The notes under the pieces were generated by a model that did not search any database, was not told the DNA's origin, and saw nothing but the letters and a program-made list of their open reading frames with translations. Positions 53,344-61,380 of a stretch of 64,000 nucleotides of DNA are shown here, in pieces. This DNA comes from Roseiarcus sp963761435. Its GTDB lineage: Bacteria > Pseudomonadota > Alphaproteobacteria > Rhizobiales > Beijerinckiaceae. Position 1 is the first letter of the stretch, and every line of letters starts with the position of its first letter. A program made the position numbers and the translations under genes. The stretch is from the NCBI GenBank assembly GCA_963761435.1, contig CAVXHJ010000025.1:62001-126000 (forward strand). Direction: 5' to 3'.

Positions 53344-53653
53344 TGGTCCGCCGTCCGCCCCCAACGCGACGACCTTATGTGGCAAAGCCGTCAGCGTGCC
53401 AGAGCGAAATTCGGCGGCCGGCGCCGCGTGACCGCCTTTGGGCGACGGCCGCTGCGCTTAATCAGAAATGCGTGTAATTTCTTTGTAAAAGTCGAAGCCC
53501 GTGCTATACCTCTTCCCACGCGGGCCGGATCGAACCTGACTATGGCGGGCGGGCGACGGCGAGGGGCGAGATGTGGAGGATGCATACTTTGGAGTCCACC
53601 GTAACCCATTGAAAAATCTTGCCTCTGAGGAACGAAAGCAAGCGATTGGAAAT
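53344..53653. other. non-coding gap before the TAXI gene
   Basis: I see no gene or RNA. AT-rich spots (TGTAATTTCTTTGTAAAAG near 53472-53490) could be promoter parts for the TAXI gene, which is read leftward, but no clear -35/-10 pair was identified. Confidence 0.4.
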
Positions 53654-53758
53654 TTGGAATCCCTTGTGTCCGGCTTGGAATTCCTTGTGCCGGGCTTTGA
53701 TTTCCTTGCGGGCGGCTTTGATTTCCTTGCGGCTGGCTTGGATTAGCTTGGGCGCCGG
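53654..53758. repeat. five 21-base tandem repeats overlapping the end of cca
   Basis: Units at 53654, 53675, 53696, 53717 and 53738 share the pattern TTGGAATTCCTTGTGCCGGGC or TTTGATTTCCTTGCGGGCGGC. The unit length is a multiple of seven codons' worth of three bases, and the minus strand reads as heptads of the KEIKAAR type (KEIKAARKEIKARHKEFQAG). The last unit covers the final codons of cca. Whether the repeat is ever translated is unknown. Confidence 0.75.
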
Positions 53759-55029
53759 GCCGAGGCCAGTTCCGCGACCGCCGCCTTGAGCAGGCGTTCG
53801 AGGGTCTCCCGCTCCTCGGGAAAGCCAGCGCGGATCCATAGCGCCTCGAAAGCGCGCAATGTCCGGCCGACCCGCGGCCCCGCCGCCACCCCGCGGGCGA
53901 TCAGATCCGCGCCGCTGAACGGCAGCTTCGGTTCGGGCGCTTCAGCGAGGAACCGATCGGCCGAAGCGAAAGCCGCGTCCGAGGGCGACGCCCCTGACTC
54001 GGCCTCGGCCAACGCCAGCGCGTCGCGCGCCGCCTCGCGACCAGCCCTGAACAGCAGCTCGCGCAAGCCGCCGGGCGATGGCGGCGCCGAGAGCCCGTGC
54101 AGGCCGGCAAGCGCCGTCGCGGCGGACTTGATCCGCTCGTATTCGGCGTTGGCGAGCCGCAGACGATCGCGAAGCCTGTCCGCGTCTTCCGGGATCGCTA
54201 CGCCCAGCGCAGCGAGCCGCAGGACGGCGTCGGGCCCACGACCGCGATCGGCATCGATGGCGATCAGGCGGCTCAGGCGTCCCGGGTAGGCGAGGCCGCC
54301 GAGGATCCGCTCGAGAAAGCCGCAGTCGCCCATCGTCTGGACAACATCGCTTGGGCGTGGCGCCACGAGCAGTTTCATGAGTTCGGCGCGCACCCGCTCC
54401 CGCGAAAGGCGCGCGAGGCCTTCGCGCTCGCCAATCGCGGCGGAAAGCCCCTCGGGGTCGAGTTCGCCTGCGGCGAACCGGGCGGAGAAGCGGAAGAAGC
54501 GAAGGATGCGCAGATAGTCCTCGCGGATGCGCTGATTGGCGTCGCCAATAAACCGCACGCGACCGGCGGCGAGGTCGTCCAGTCCGCCGACATAATCGTG
54601 GACCGTTCCCTCGAGGTCGAGCGAAAGCGCGTTGATGGTGAAGTCGCGCCGCCGCGCGTCGGCGGCGAAGTCGCGTCCGAACACCACCTTGGCCCACCTC
54701 CCGTCGGTCTCGACGTCCTGGCGCAACGTGGTCGTCTCGAGTGGGCGCCCCTCGACGACGATCGTCACTGTGCCGTGCGCGAGGCCAGTGAGCGCGACCT
54801 TGAATCCGGCCGCCTGCGCGCGGCGGATCACCTCATCGGTCGTTGCCGTCGTCGCGAGGTCGAAATCGAACGCCGGCTCGCCGAGCGCAAGGTCGCGCAC
54901 CGCTCCGCCGGCGAGGCGGGTCTCCTCGCCCCCGTCGTTCAGGACCTCGAGCGCGCGCGACAGTGGGCCGTGTCTCAGCGACGTCAGATCCTTTAGCCTT
55001 CCGCCAGCCAAGCCCCGAAGGACCGTCAT
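53743..55029 (-). CDS. cca: CCA tRNA nucleotidyltransferase
   Basis: 428 residues. Class II nucleotidyltransferase head: RLAGGAVRDLALGEPAFDFD (GGxVRD and DxD), the RRDFTINALSLDLEGTVHDY motif, DPEGLSAAIGEREGLARLSR and ERVRAELMKLL. Adds or repairs the 3'-CCA of tRNAs using CTP and ATP. Start at the ATG 55027-55029, which overlaps the DUF6111 stop by four bases. Its last codons lie in the 21-base repeat tract, so the very C-terminus may vary. Confidence 0.94.
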   Translation of the reverse strand: MTVLRGLAGGRLKDLTSLRHGPLSRALEVLNDGGEETRLAGGAVRDLALGEPAFDFDLATTATTDEVIRRAQAAGFKVALTGLAHGTVTIVVEGRPLETTTLRQDVETDGRWAKVVFGRDFAADARRRDFTINALSLDLEGTVHDYVGGLDDLAAGRVRFIGDANQRIREDYLRILRFFRFSARFAAGELDPEGLSAAIGEREGLARLSRERVRAELMKLLVAPRPSDVVQTMGDCGFLERILGGLAYPGRLSRLIAIDADRGRGPDAVLRLAALGVAIPEDADRLRDRLRLANAEYERIKSAATALAGLHGLSAPPSPGGLRELLFRAGREAARDALALAEAESGASPSDAAFASADRFLAEAPEPKLPFSGADLIARGVAAGPRVGRTLRAFEALWIRAGFPEERETLERLLKAAVAELASARRPS

Positions 55030-55286
55030 TCGATCCGACCCGGAACGAGGATTCCGTTTTCGATATGCGCTGGAACGTAAACGCCGCGGCCTCGAGGCGC
55101 GATGACGTTGACGGCGACGAGCCCCAGAACGGCGGCCGCAAGACCGAGGAGGGTCAAGATCGACACGCGACCGCGCGTCCAATGCTCGACTTCGAGCGGA
55201 TAGCGGGCGCGCACGGCAAGGTAGAGCGCATAGATCGCGAACGGGCTCAGGAACAGCGCCAGCGGCTCGAAAACGGTCCTTCCCAT
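55026..55286 (-). CDS. DUF6111 small membrane protein
   Basis: 86 residues, two membrane helices (TVFEPLALFLSPFAIYALYL and VSILTLLGLAAAVLGLVAVN) and a C-terminal GVYVPAHIENGILVPGRIE, the pattern of DUF6111 proteins found between the NUDIX and cca genes of Rhizobiales. Function unknown. Overlaps cca by four bases and abuts the NUDIX gene, so it belongs to the same operon. Confidence 0.85.
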   Translation of the reverse strand: MGRTVFEPLALFLSPFAIYALYLAVRARYPLEVEHWTRGRVSILTLLGLAAAVLGLVAVNVIAPRGRGVYVPAHIENGILVPGRIE

Positions 55287-55942
55287 CAGGTGAACAGCTT
55301 CTCGTAGAGGTTACGCAGGATGCCGGCGGTTGCGCCCCAAATATAGCGTCCCTCGTGCGGCATGGCGTAGAATCTCCGACGGCGCCCCTGCCACTCGCGC
55401 TCCTCGAGACGATGATTGGCCGGGTTCATCAGGAAGGCGAAGGGCGTCTCGAAAACCTCATCGACCTCGCTTGTGTTGATTTTGACCGCGAATGTCGGGT
55501 CGATGAGCGCGACGAGCGGGGCGATCCGAAATCCAGTGCCGGTGAAAAGGGGGTCGAGCCAGCCGAGGGGTTCGACGAACCGCTCCTCGAGCCCGATTTC
55601 TTCATTCGCCTCGCGCAGCGCGGCGTCTCGCGGCGCCTCGCCAGGATCGATCTTGCCGCCGGGAAAGGCGACTTGGCCCGAATGAGCGCGCAGATCCGAC
55701 GCCCGTAACGTAAGGAGAACGGACAGGCGTTGCCCCCGGTTGACGATCGGCAAAAGAACGGCGGCGGAGCGAGCCCGGGCGAGCGCTTCCGGCTCGAGCC
55801 GCTGCGCGCCGGGCGCATCGTCGCTTACGCGCGTCGCCGTCGCCCGTTCCAAGTCCGCTATGCTGAGCGAGGCCCGCAGCCTCTCTCGCGCCAGCCCGCG
55901 CAGCGCCGCGGGGCTCGGATCGAATACGGGATCGGCGCTCAA
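55286..55942 (-). CDS. NUDIX hydrolase, CoA pyrophosphatase-like
   Basis: 218 residues from a TTG at 55942 that overlaps the DUF1285 stop (TTGA); a GTG at 55969 is an in-frame alternative. NUDIX box: GGKIDPGEAPRDAALREANE with EIGLEE (GX5EX7REUXEEXGU), preceded by AHSGQVAFPGGK, the CoA pyrophosphatase pattern. It would cut CoA or other nucleotide diphosphates in the cytoplasm. Upstream of DUF6111 and cca in one operon. Confidence 0.88.
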   Translation of the reverse strand: MSADPVFDPSPAALRGLARERLRASLSIADLERATATRVSDDAPGAQRLEPEALARARSAAVLLPIVNRGQRLSVLLTLRASDLRAHSGQVAFPGGKIDPGEAPRDAALREANEEIGLEERFVEPLGWLDPLFTGTGFRIAPLVALIDPTFAVKINTSEVDEVFETPFAFLMNPANHRLEEREWQGRRRRFYAMPHEGRYIWGATAGILRNLYEKLFT

Positions 55943-56562
55943 AGCCCCTCGATTTCGCTCGCGCGGCACATGGGGAAGAACAGTCCACGCGAGCGCACGC
56001 CGAACCAGTCCTCGTTTTCGACCCGCTCCGTTTGGCCGAGGGCTACGAGGTCGTAGAACAGCGCCCGCTTGACCAGCGCCCAGAGGTCGCCCCGCACTCT
56101 CACATAGGGTTTGAGCCCCTCCGAGGCGCCGCGCTCGAATCGAAGCGGGTGCTCGCCGTCGACGGTCACTATGTCTTCCACATTGGTGCGAAACGTCAGT
56201 TGTGGTTCGTCGGCCTCTTCGGCAACGCCCATCTCGACCGCCAGAAACGGCGCGTCGTCGACTTTGACGCCGACCTTTTCGACCGGCGTCACCAGCACGT
56301 GGCGGTCGCCCTCCTTGCGCATGATCGAGGCGAACAGCTGCACCAGCGGCGCGCGGCCAATCGGCGAGCCACAATAAAACCACGTTCCATCGGCAGCGAT
56401 GCGCATGTCGATATCGCCGCAGTCGGGCGGATTCCAAGAAGGCGACGGCCCGAGGCCGCGCAGCCGCCCCGTAGCCGCCTCGCCGAGTCCTCGCAGGGCC
56501 CCTTCCGGGACGCGCGCCGGCTCTGTGTAACTCTCGCGCTTGTTTGTGGGCGAATCTGACAT
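55939..56562 (-). CDS. DUF1285 protein
   Basis: 207 residues. Marks are CGDIDMRIAADGTWFYCGSP, IGRAPLVQLFASIMRKEGDR and HVLVTPVEKVGVKVDDAPFL, with the ending ENEDWFGVRSRGLFFPMCRA. DUF1285 proteins are soluble and conserved in Alphaproteobacteria with unknown function. First gene of the leftward operon DUF1285-NUDIX-DUF6111-cca; divergent from MoxR across 102 bases, which must hold both promoters. Confidence 0.88.
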   Translation of the reverse strand: MSDSPTNKRESYTEPARVPEGALRGLGEAATGRLRGLGPSPSWNPPDCGDIDMRIAADGTWFYCGSPIGRAPLVQLFASIMRKEGDRHVLVTPVEKVGVKVDDAPFLAVEMGVAEEADEPQLTFRTNVEDIVTVDGEHPLRFERGASEGLKPYVRVRGDLWALVKRALFYDLVALGQTERVENEDWFGVRSRGLFFPMCRASEIEGL

Positions 56563-56664
56563 CTGCGTGCTTAGGGCTTGCGCCGCTCCGGCGCGCGTTC
56601 AATCTAGTGCGTCTGACGACAAAACGAAACCGTAAGCCAATCGCGCGGGGCAAAGGATGAGCCG

Positions 56665-57666
56665 ATGAACGTCACGAATATCGCCGACCCCGGTCAGTTG
56701 ACCCGTGACGCCGACGCGGCGCTGGAGCGCATCTCCGCCGTGCGAGCGGAGATCGGCGGCGTCATATTCGGTCAGGAGCGCGTCGTCGATCTCGCGCTTA
56801 CGACGCTGCTCGCAGGCGGACACGGATTGTTGATAGGCGTGCCGGGACTGGCCAAGACGAAACTGGTCGAGACCCTCGGAATCGTCGTTGGCCTCGAGGC
56901 GCTGCGGGTGCAGTTTACACCCGATCTGATGCCGACCGACATTCTCGGCTCCGAGGTGATGGAGGAGGGGCCGGACGGCAAGCGCGGCTTCCGCTTCATC
57001 AAAGGGCCGATTTTCGCCCAATTGCTGATGGCCGACGAGATCAACCGCGCCAGTCCACGCACCCAGTCGGCGCTTCTGCAGGCGATGCAGGAACATCATG
57101 TCACCGTCGCCGGGGCGCGGCACGATCTGCCGCGACCCTTCCACGTGCTGGCGACCCAGAACCCGCTCGAGCAGGAAGGCGCTTACCCGCTGCCGGAAGC
57201 GCAACTCGATCGCTTCCTGCTGCAGATCGACGTCGGTTATCCCGATCGGGCGGCCGAACGCCGGATCTTGATCGAGACGACGGGCGAGCGCGAGGCGCGA
57301 CCGAAACCCGTCATGACGGCGGAGGACCTGATGGCGGCGCAGCGGGTGGTGCGTCGCGCGCCTATCGGCGATCGCGTGGTGGAGGCGATCCTTGACCTGG
57401 TTCGCGCGGGGCGCCCAGGCGAGGGCCCGCCGGAATTGACCGCGGGGATCGGTTGGGGCCCCGGTCCGCGCGCGGCGCAAGCGCTGATGCTCGCGGCTCG
57501 GGCGCGCGCGCTGGTCGATGGGCGGCTCTCGCCATCGCTCGACGACGTCGCGACATTGGCTGACCCGGCGCTCAAGCATCGCATGGCGCTGAGCTTCGCC
57601 GCTCGCGCGGAAGGCGAGACTGTTTCGGCCGTGATTGCACGGCTCGTCGCCAAGACGATCCAGTGA
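56665..57666 (+). CDS. MoxR-family AAA+ ATPase
   Basis: 333 residues. Walker A here is GVPGLAKTKLVETLG, Walker B LLMADEINRASPRTQSALLQ, then AMQEHHVTVAGARHDLPRPF and VLATQNPLEQEGAYPLPEAQ with LDRFLLQI (arginine finger and sensor regions). MoxR ATPases act as chaperones that insert metals or mature complexes together with vWA proteins. First gene of a four-gene module with DUF58, DUF4159 and a vWA protein. The frame is intact. Confidence 0.92.
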   Translation: MNVTNIADPGQLTRDADAALERISAVRAEIGGVIFGQERVVDLALTTLLAGGHGLLIGVPGLAKTKLVETLGIVVGLEALRVQFTPDLMPTDILGSEVMEEGPDGKRGFRFIKGPIFAQLLMADEINRASPRTQSALLQAMQEHHVTVAGARHDLPRPFHVLATQNPLEQEGAYPLPEAQLDRFLLQIDVGYPDRAAERRILIETTGEREARPKPVMTAEDLMAAQRVVRRAPIGDRVVEAILDLVRAGRPGEGPPELTAGIGWGPGPRAAQALMLAARARALVDGRLSPSLDDVATLADPALKHRMALSFAARAEGETVSAVIARLVAKTIQ

Positions 57667-57685
57667 TGCGACTGCGTTCCGCGCG

Positions 57686-58593
57686 ATGACGCTCCCCGTC
57701 TCCATCCGTCGCGACGCGGCAAGTCTCTCGGCGCGTCTGCCGAGCCTCATCATCGCGGCGCGCCGCGTGGCCCAGACAGTGCGGCATGGCGTTCACGGCC
57801 GGCGCCGGGCCGGCTCGGGGGAGACCTTTTGGCAGTTCCGGCCTTTCCTTTCCGGGGAACCGTCGTCGCGAGTTCGATTGGCGCCGCTCGGCGCGAGAAG
57901 AGCGCGCTTTCGTCCGCGAGCGGGAATGGGAAGCGGCGCATACCGTATGGATCTGGTTTGACCGCTCGCCCTCGATGCAGTTCGGCTCGAGTTCTGGCGC
58001 CGGTGTCGAAGATCGACCGCGCCGCCTTGATAGCGCTGGCTTTCGCCGATCTCTGCGTGCGCGGCGGAGAGCGCGCGGGACTGCTCGGCCTCACCCGGCC
58101 GCTGGCGACACCAGGCGTCGTCGATCGATTCGCCGAAGCGATCGCGACGGACGAGAGACTCCGCGGCGCCTCGCGAGCCGCGTTGCCGCCGTCGCTTCCT
58201 GCTGCGTCGCGTTCCATGGTCCTCATGCTCGGCGACTTTCTTTCCGAGCCCGAAGATGTCGCGCGCGCGATCCGGGCGGTAAGCTCTGAGGGCGCGATCG
58301 GCGAACTCGTGATGATTGCCGATCCGATCGAGGAGACATACCCATTTTCCGGCAACACCGAGTTTCTTGATCCCGCGGGTTCGGTGACCCTGCTCACGCC
58401 GCGGGCGCAGAATTTGCGCGACGCCTATCTCGCGCGCCTCGCCGCCCATCGCGAGGCAATCCGCGGCATCTGCGCCCGCTCGGGCTGGGGTATGAGTATT
58501 CACCGTACCGATGCTTCGCCGGCAGAGATCCTGCTTGCGCTGCGCATTCGCCTTTCCGCGCCCGAATCCGGGGCCGGACTGAGGAGCGCCTGA
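57686..58593 (+). pseudogene. DUF58 protein, two frame breaks
   Basis: Partner of MoxR ATPases. The first frame reads LPSLIIAARRVAQTVRHGVH and GRRRAGSGETFWQFRPFLSG; one extra base near 57866 leads to EFDWRRSAREERAFVREREW and EAAHTVWIWFDRSPSMQFGS (the DUF58/vWA-like DRSPSM core), and a second near 57993 to APVSKIDRAALIALAFADLC and MVLMLGDFLSEPEDVARAIR through to 58593. Repaired length is 301 residues, normal. Co-directional with and 19 bases after moxR. Confidence 0.87.
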
Positions 58594-58596
58594 ACG

Positions 58597-61380
58597 ATGT
58601 TCGGCCTGCCGCTCGCCTTCGCCGCCCCCGCCGTCCTGGTGGCGCTTGTCGGTCTCGTCGGCCTCTATTTCCTGTTGCGCGTCACGCCGCCCAGTCCCCG
58701 TCGCGCGGTGTTCCCGCCGCTGCGGCTGCTTCTCGGGCTTGATCCGAACGAGACAACGCCGGCGCGCACGCCGTGGCCAATCCTGGCGCTGCGTCTTCTG
58801 ATCGGGGCCCTCATCATCCTCGCCATGGCCGAGCCGCTGTGGAACAGCCTCTCCGCCCTCTCTGGGTCGGGGCCGCTCCTGGTTCTGATCGACGATGGAT
58901 TTCCGGCAGCGCCGACATGGGACAAGCGAATCGACTTCGCCCGCGAAAGAGCAGCGGCCGCGATTCGGGCAGGGCGAATCGTGGCGGTCGTCCCCGTGTC
59001 GCAGGGAGGGCAGGACATCGCCCCGCTGGACCGGTCCGGCGTCGAGGGCCGGCTGCGCTCGCTCTCGCCGGTTCCCTACGCCCCCGATCGCGCGGCGGCA
59101 TTGCCGGCGATCGAGGGCTTTCTCGCGCGCGATCCGAAGACGGAAATCTTGTGGATCGCGGATGGGGTCGAACTCGGCGGAGCCGGGGCGTTTTCCGCGA
59201 GGCTCGGGTCCATCGCCCGCTCGGTCGAGGTCGTAACCGATAGCCGGCGCGCGCTCGCGCTGGCCGGCGTCGACAATGAAGCAGGTTCGCTGACCGCTCG
59301 GATCACCCGCTCGGATCCGCGCGTCCCGGCGAGCGGAGTGGTGAAGGCGATTGATGTCCAGGGTCGGGAAGTCGGCCGTGCGGGCTTCGACTTCGGCGCC
59401 AATTCGACGGTCGACGCCCATTTCGAGCTGCCCGTGGAATTGCGCAACGACGTCACCCAAGTCGTCATCGATGGCGAGCGCTCCGCGGGCGCAATCTGGC
59501 TCATCGACGAACGCTCGCGCCGGCGGCGGGTGGCCATCGCCTCGGGCGCGAGCGCTGATGTCGCCCAACCGCTCCTCGCGCCAAGTTATTACCTCAAGCG
59601 CGCATTGCAGCCGTTCGCCGATGTCAGCGAGTGGCGCGACAGCTCGAGCGATCCGATTGTGTCCTTGCTCGACGAAAAGCCTTCTGTGCTGGTCCTGGCG
59701 GACATGAGCGTGGCGCCGGGGCCTGAGCTCGACGCGATCACGCAATTTGTCGATAATGGTGGGGTGCTCCTGCGCTTCGCCGGCACAAGGCTCGCCGCCG
59801 GCGACGACACTTTGACCCCGACGGCGCTCCGCCGTGGCGGGCGCCTCCTCGGCGGCGCTTTGTCATGGGAAAAGCCGAAGCATATCGCGCCGTTTGAGGC
59901 GGGTAGCCCTTTCTTCGGTCTCGCCGCGCCTGATGAAGTGACCGTTTCGCGCCAAGTGCTCGCGGAGCCCGAGACCGGACTGGCCGAGAAGACCTGGGCG
60001 CGTCTGGCCGACGGCACGCCGCTCGTCACCGCTGAGCGGCGCGGCAAAGGCCTGATCGTGCTGTTCCACGTGACTGCCGACACGACCTGGTCGAATCTGC
60101 CGTTGTCTGGCCTCTTTGTCGACATGCTGCGCCGAATCGTCGCCGAAGCCGATGCGCCGGGTCAGGGCGCTGCAAAGGCGAAGGTCGGCGAGCATGGGAC
60201 AGTCCGGCCGCCCTTGCGTACGTTGAACGGATTTGGCGTCCTCGGTCCGCCGCCGGCGCAGGCCGAGCCGATCGGCGATGATTTTTCCGGCGTAGGCGAG
60301 CCGCTCCACCCGCCGGGATTCTACGGATCGAAGGATTCCTCGCGCGCCGTCAATGCGCTGGCGCAGGGACAAACATTGGCGCGCGCCGATTACGGACCCC
60401 TCACCGTGCATGAGGGCGCGCTCGCGATTTCGCCGCCCGTGGATCTTCGCCGCTGGCTCCTGCCGGCCGCGTTGGTCGGCCTGATGATCGACGCGCTGGT
60501 TTCGATCTGGCTCATGGGCGGCGCGCCGCTGCGCAGATCGAAGGCCCTCGCCGCTCTCGCCCTCGCCGCCGCGCTCGGCCTGGCGTCCTTCCCCCATGAG
60601 CCCCGCGCCGCCGAAGCCGCGCCGGTCTCCGACCGGGATATGGATGCGGCGCTGTCGACCCGTCTCGCTTATGTGGTGACCGGCGACGCGACGGTCGATG
60701 AGACCTCCAAGCTCGGATTGACGGCGCTGACGCGCGCGCTCGCTTCGCGCACCTCTGCAGAACTGGCCGAGCCGGTCGCGCTCGATCCGGCGCGCGACGA
60801 ACTCGCGTTCTATCCGCTTGTCTATTGGCCGATCGTCGCGGGTCTGCCGCAGCCCAAGCCTGAGGCGCGAACGCGCATCGCGGCGTTCATGAAAAACGGC
60901 GGCACGCTGGTCTTCGACACCCGCGACGCGCTGACGGCGCACCCGGGCGGGGCGCCGACGTCCGAGTCCCTCTGGCTGCGCACGCTTCTCGAAGGGGTCG
61001 ACGTGCCGGAGCTCGAACCGGTCCCGCACGACCACGTGCTGACCAAGACGTTCTATCTGCTCGATCGGATCGTCGGCCGCACCGCGATCGGACAAACCTG
61101 GATCGAGGCGCTCCCGCCGCCCGATCCGAACGACCGCGTCCAGCGTCCGGCGCGCGCGGGCGACAGCGTTTCGCCGATTATCATCGCCTCCGACGATCTT
61201 GCGGCGGCATGGGCCGAGGACGCCGACCAACGGCCGCTTTACCCATTGATTCCCGGCGGGACGCGGCAACGTGAGCTCGCGCTGCGCAGCGGCGTCAATC
61301 TGGTCATGTATACGCTCACCGGCAATTACAAAGCCGATCAGGTGCACGCCAAGGACATTCTCGAAAGGCTCACCCGTTGA
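58597..61380 (+). CDS. BatA-like N-terminal / DUF4159 C-terminal membrane protein
   Basis: 927 residues. BatA-type N-terminus with two hydrophobic helices (PAVLVALVGLVGLYFLLRVT; PILALRLLIGALIILAMAEP), a large periplasmic region, a membrane pair near residues 620-670 (RRWLLPAALVGLMIDALVSI; ALAALALAAALGLASFP), then a DUF4159 domain (RLAYVVTGDATVDETSKLGL; FMKNGGTLVFDTRDAL; GVNLVMYTLTGNYKADQVHA). Works with MoxR and DUF58 at the membrane, perhaps in envelope protein maturation; role unproven. The frame is intact and overlaps the next start (TTGA). Confidence 0.88.
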   Translation: MFGLPLAFAAPAVLVALVGLVGLYFLLRVTPPSPRRAVFPPLRLLLGLDPNETTPARTPWPILALRLLIGALIILAMAEPLWNSLSALSGSGPLLVLIDDGFPAAPTWDKRIDFARERAAAAIRAGRIVAVVPVSQGGQDIAPLDRSGVEGRLRSLSPVPYAPDRAAALPAIEGFLARDPKTEILWIADGVELGGAGAFSARLGSIARSVEVVTDSRRALALAGVDNEAGSLTARITRSDPRVPASGVVKAIDVQGREVGRAGFDFGANSTVDAHFELPVELRNDVTQVVIDGERSAGAIWLIDERSRRRRVAIASGASADVAQPLLAPSYYLKRALQPFADVSEWRDSSSDPIVSLLDEKPSVLVLADMSVAPGPELDAITQFVDNGGVLLRFAGTRLAAGDDTLTPTALRRGGRLLGGALSWEKPKHIAPFEAGSPFFGLAAPDEVTVSRQVLAEPETGLAEKTWARLADGTPLVTAERRGKGLIVLFHVTADTTWSNLPLSGLFVDMLRRIVAEADAPGQGAAKAKVGEHGTVRPPLRTLNGFGVLGPPPAQAEPIGDDFSGVGEPLHPPGFYGSKDSSRAVNALAQGQTLARADYGPLTVHEGALAISPPVDLRRWLLPAALVGLMIDALVSIWLMGGAPLRRSKALAALALAAALGLASFPHEPRAAEAAPVSDRDMDAALSTRLAYVVTGDATVDETSKLGLTALTRALASRTSAELAEPVALDPARDELAFYPLVYWPIVAGLPQPKPEARTRIAAFMKNGGTLVFDTRDALTAHPGGAPTSESLWLRTLLEGVDVPELEPVPHDHVLTKTFYLLDRIVGRTAIGQTWIEALPPPDPNDRVQRPARAGDSVSPIIIASDDLAAAWAEDADQRPLYPLIPGGTRQRELALRSGVNLVMYTLTGNYKADQVHAKDILERLTR

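Noticed and set aside
53540..53839. Possible 99-residue gene with KEIKA heptads
   Set aside because: It overlaps cca and tandem repeat DNA, has no ribosome-binding site, and its ends look non-coding; kept only as a repeat observation.
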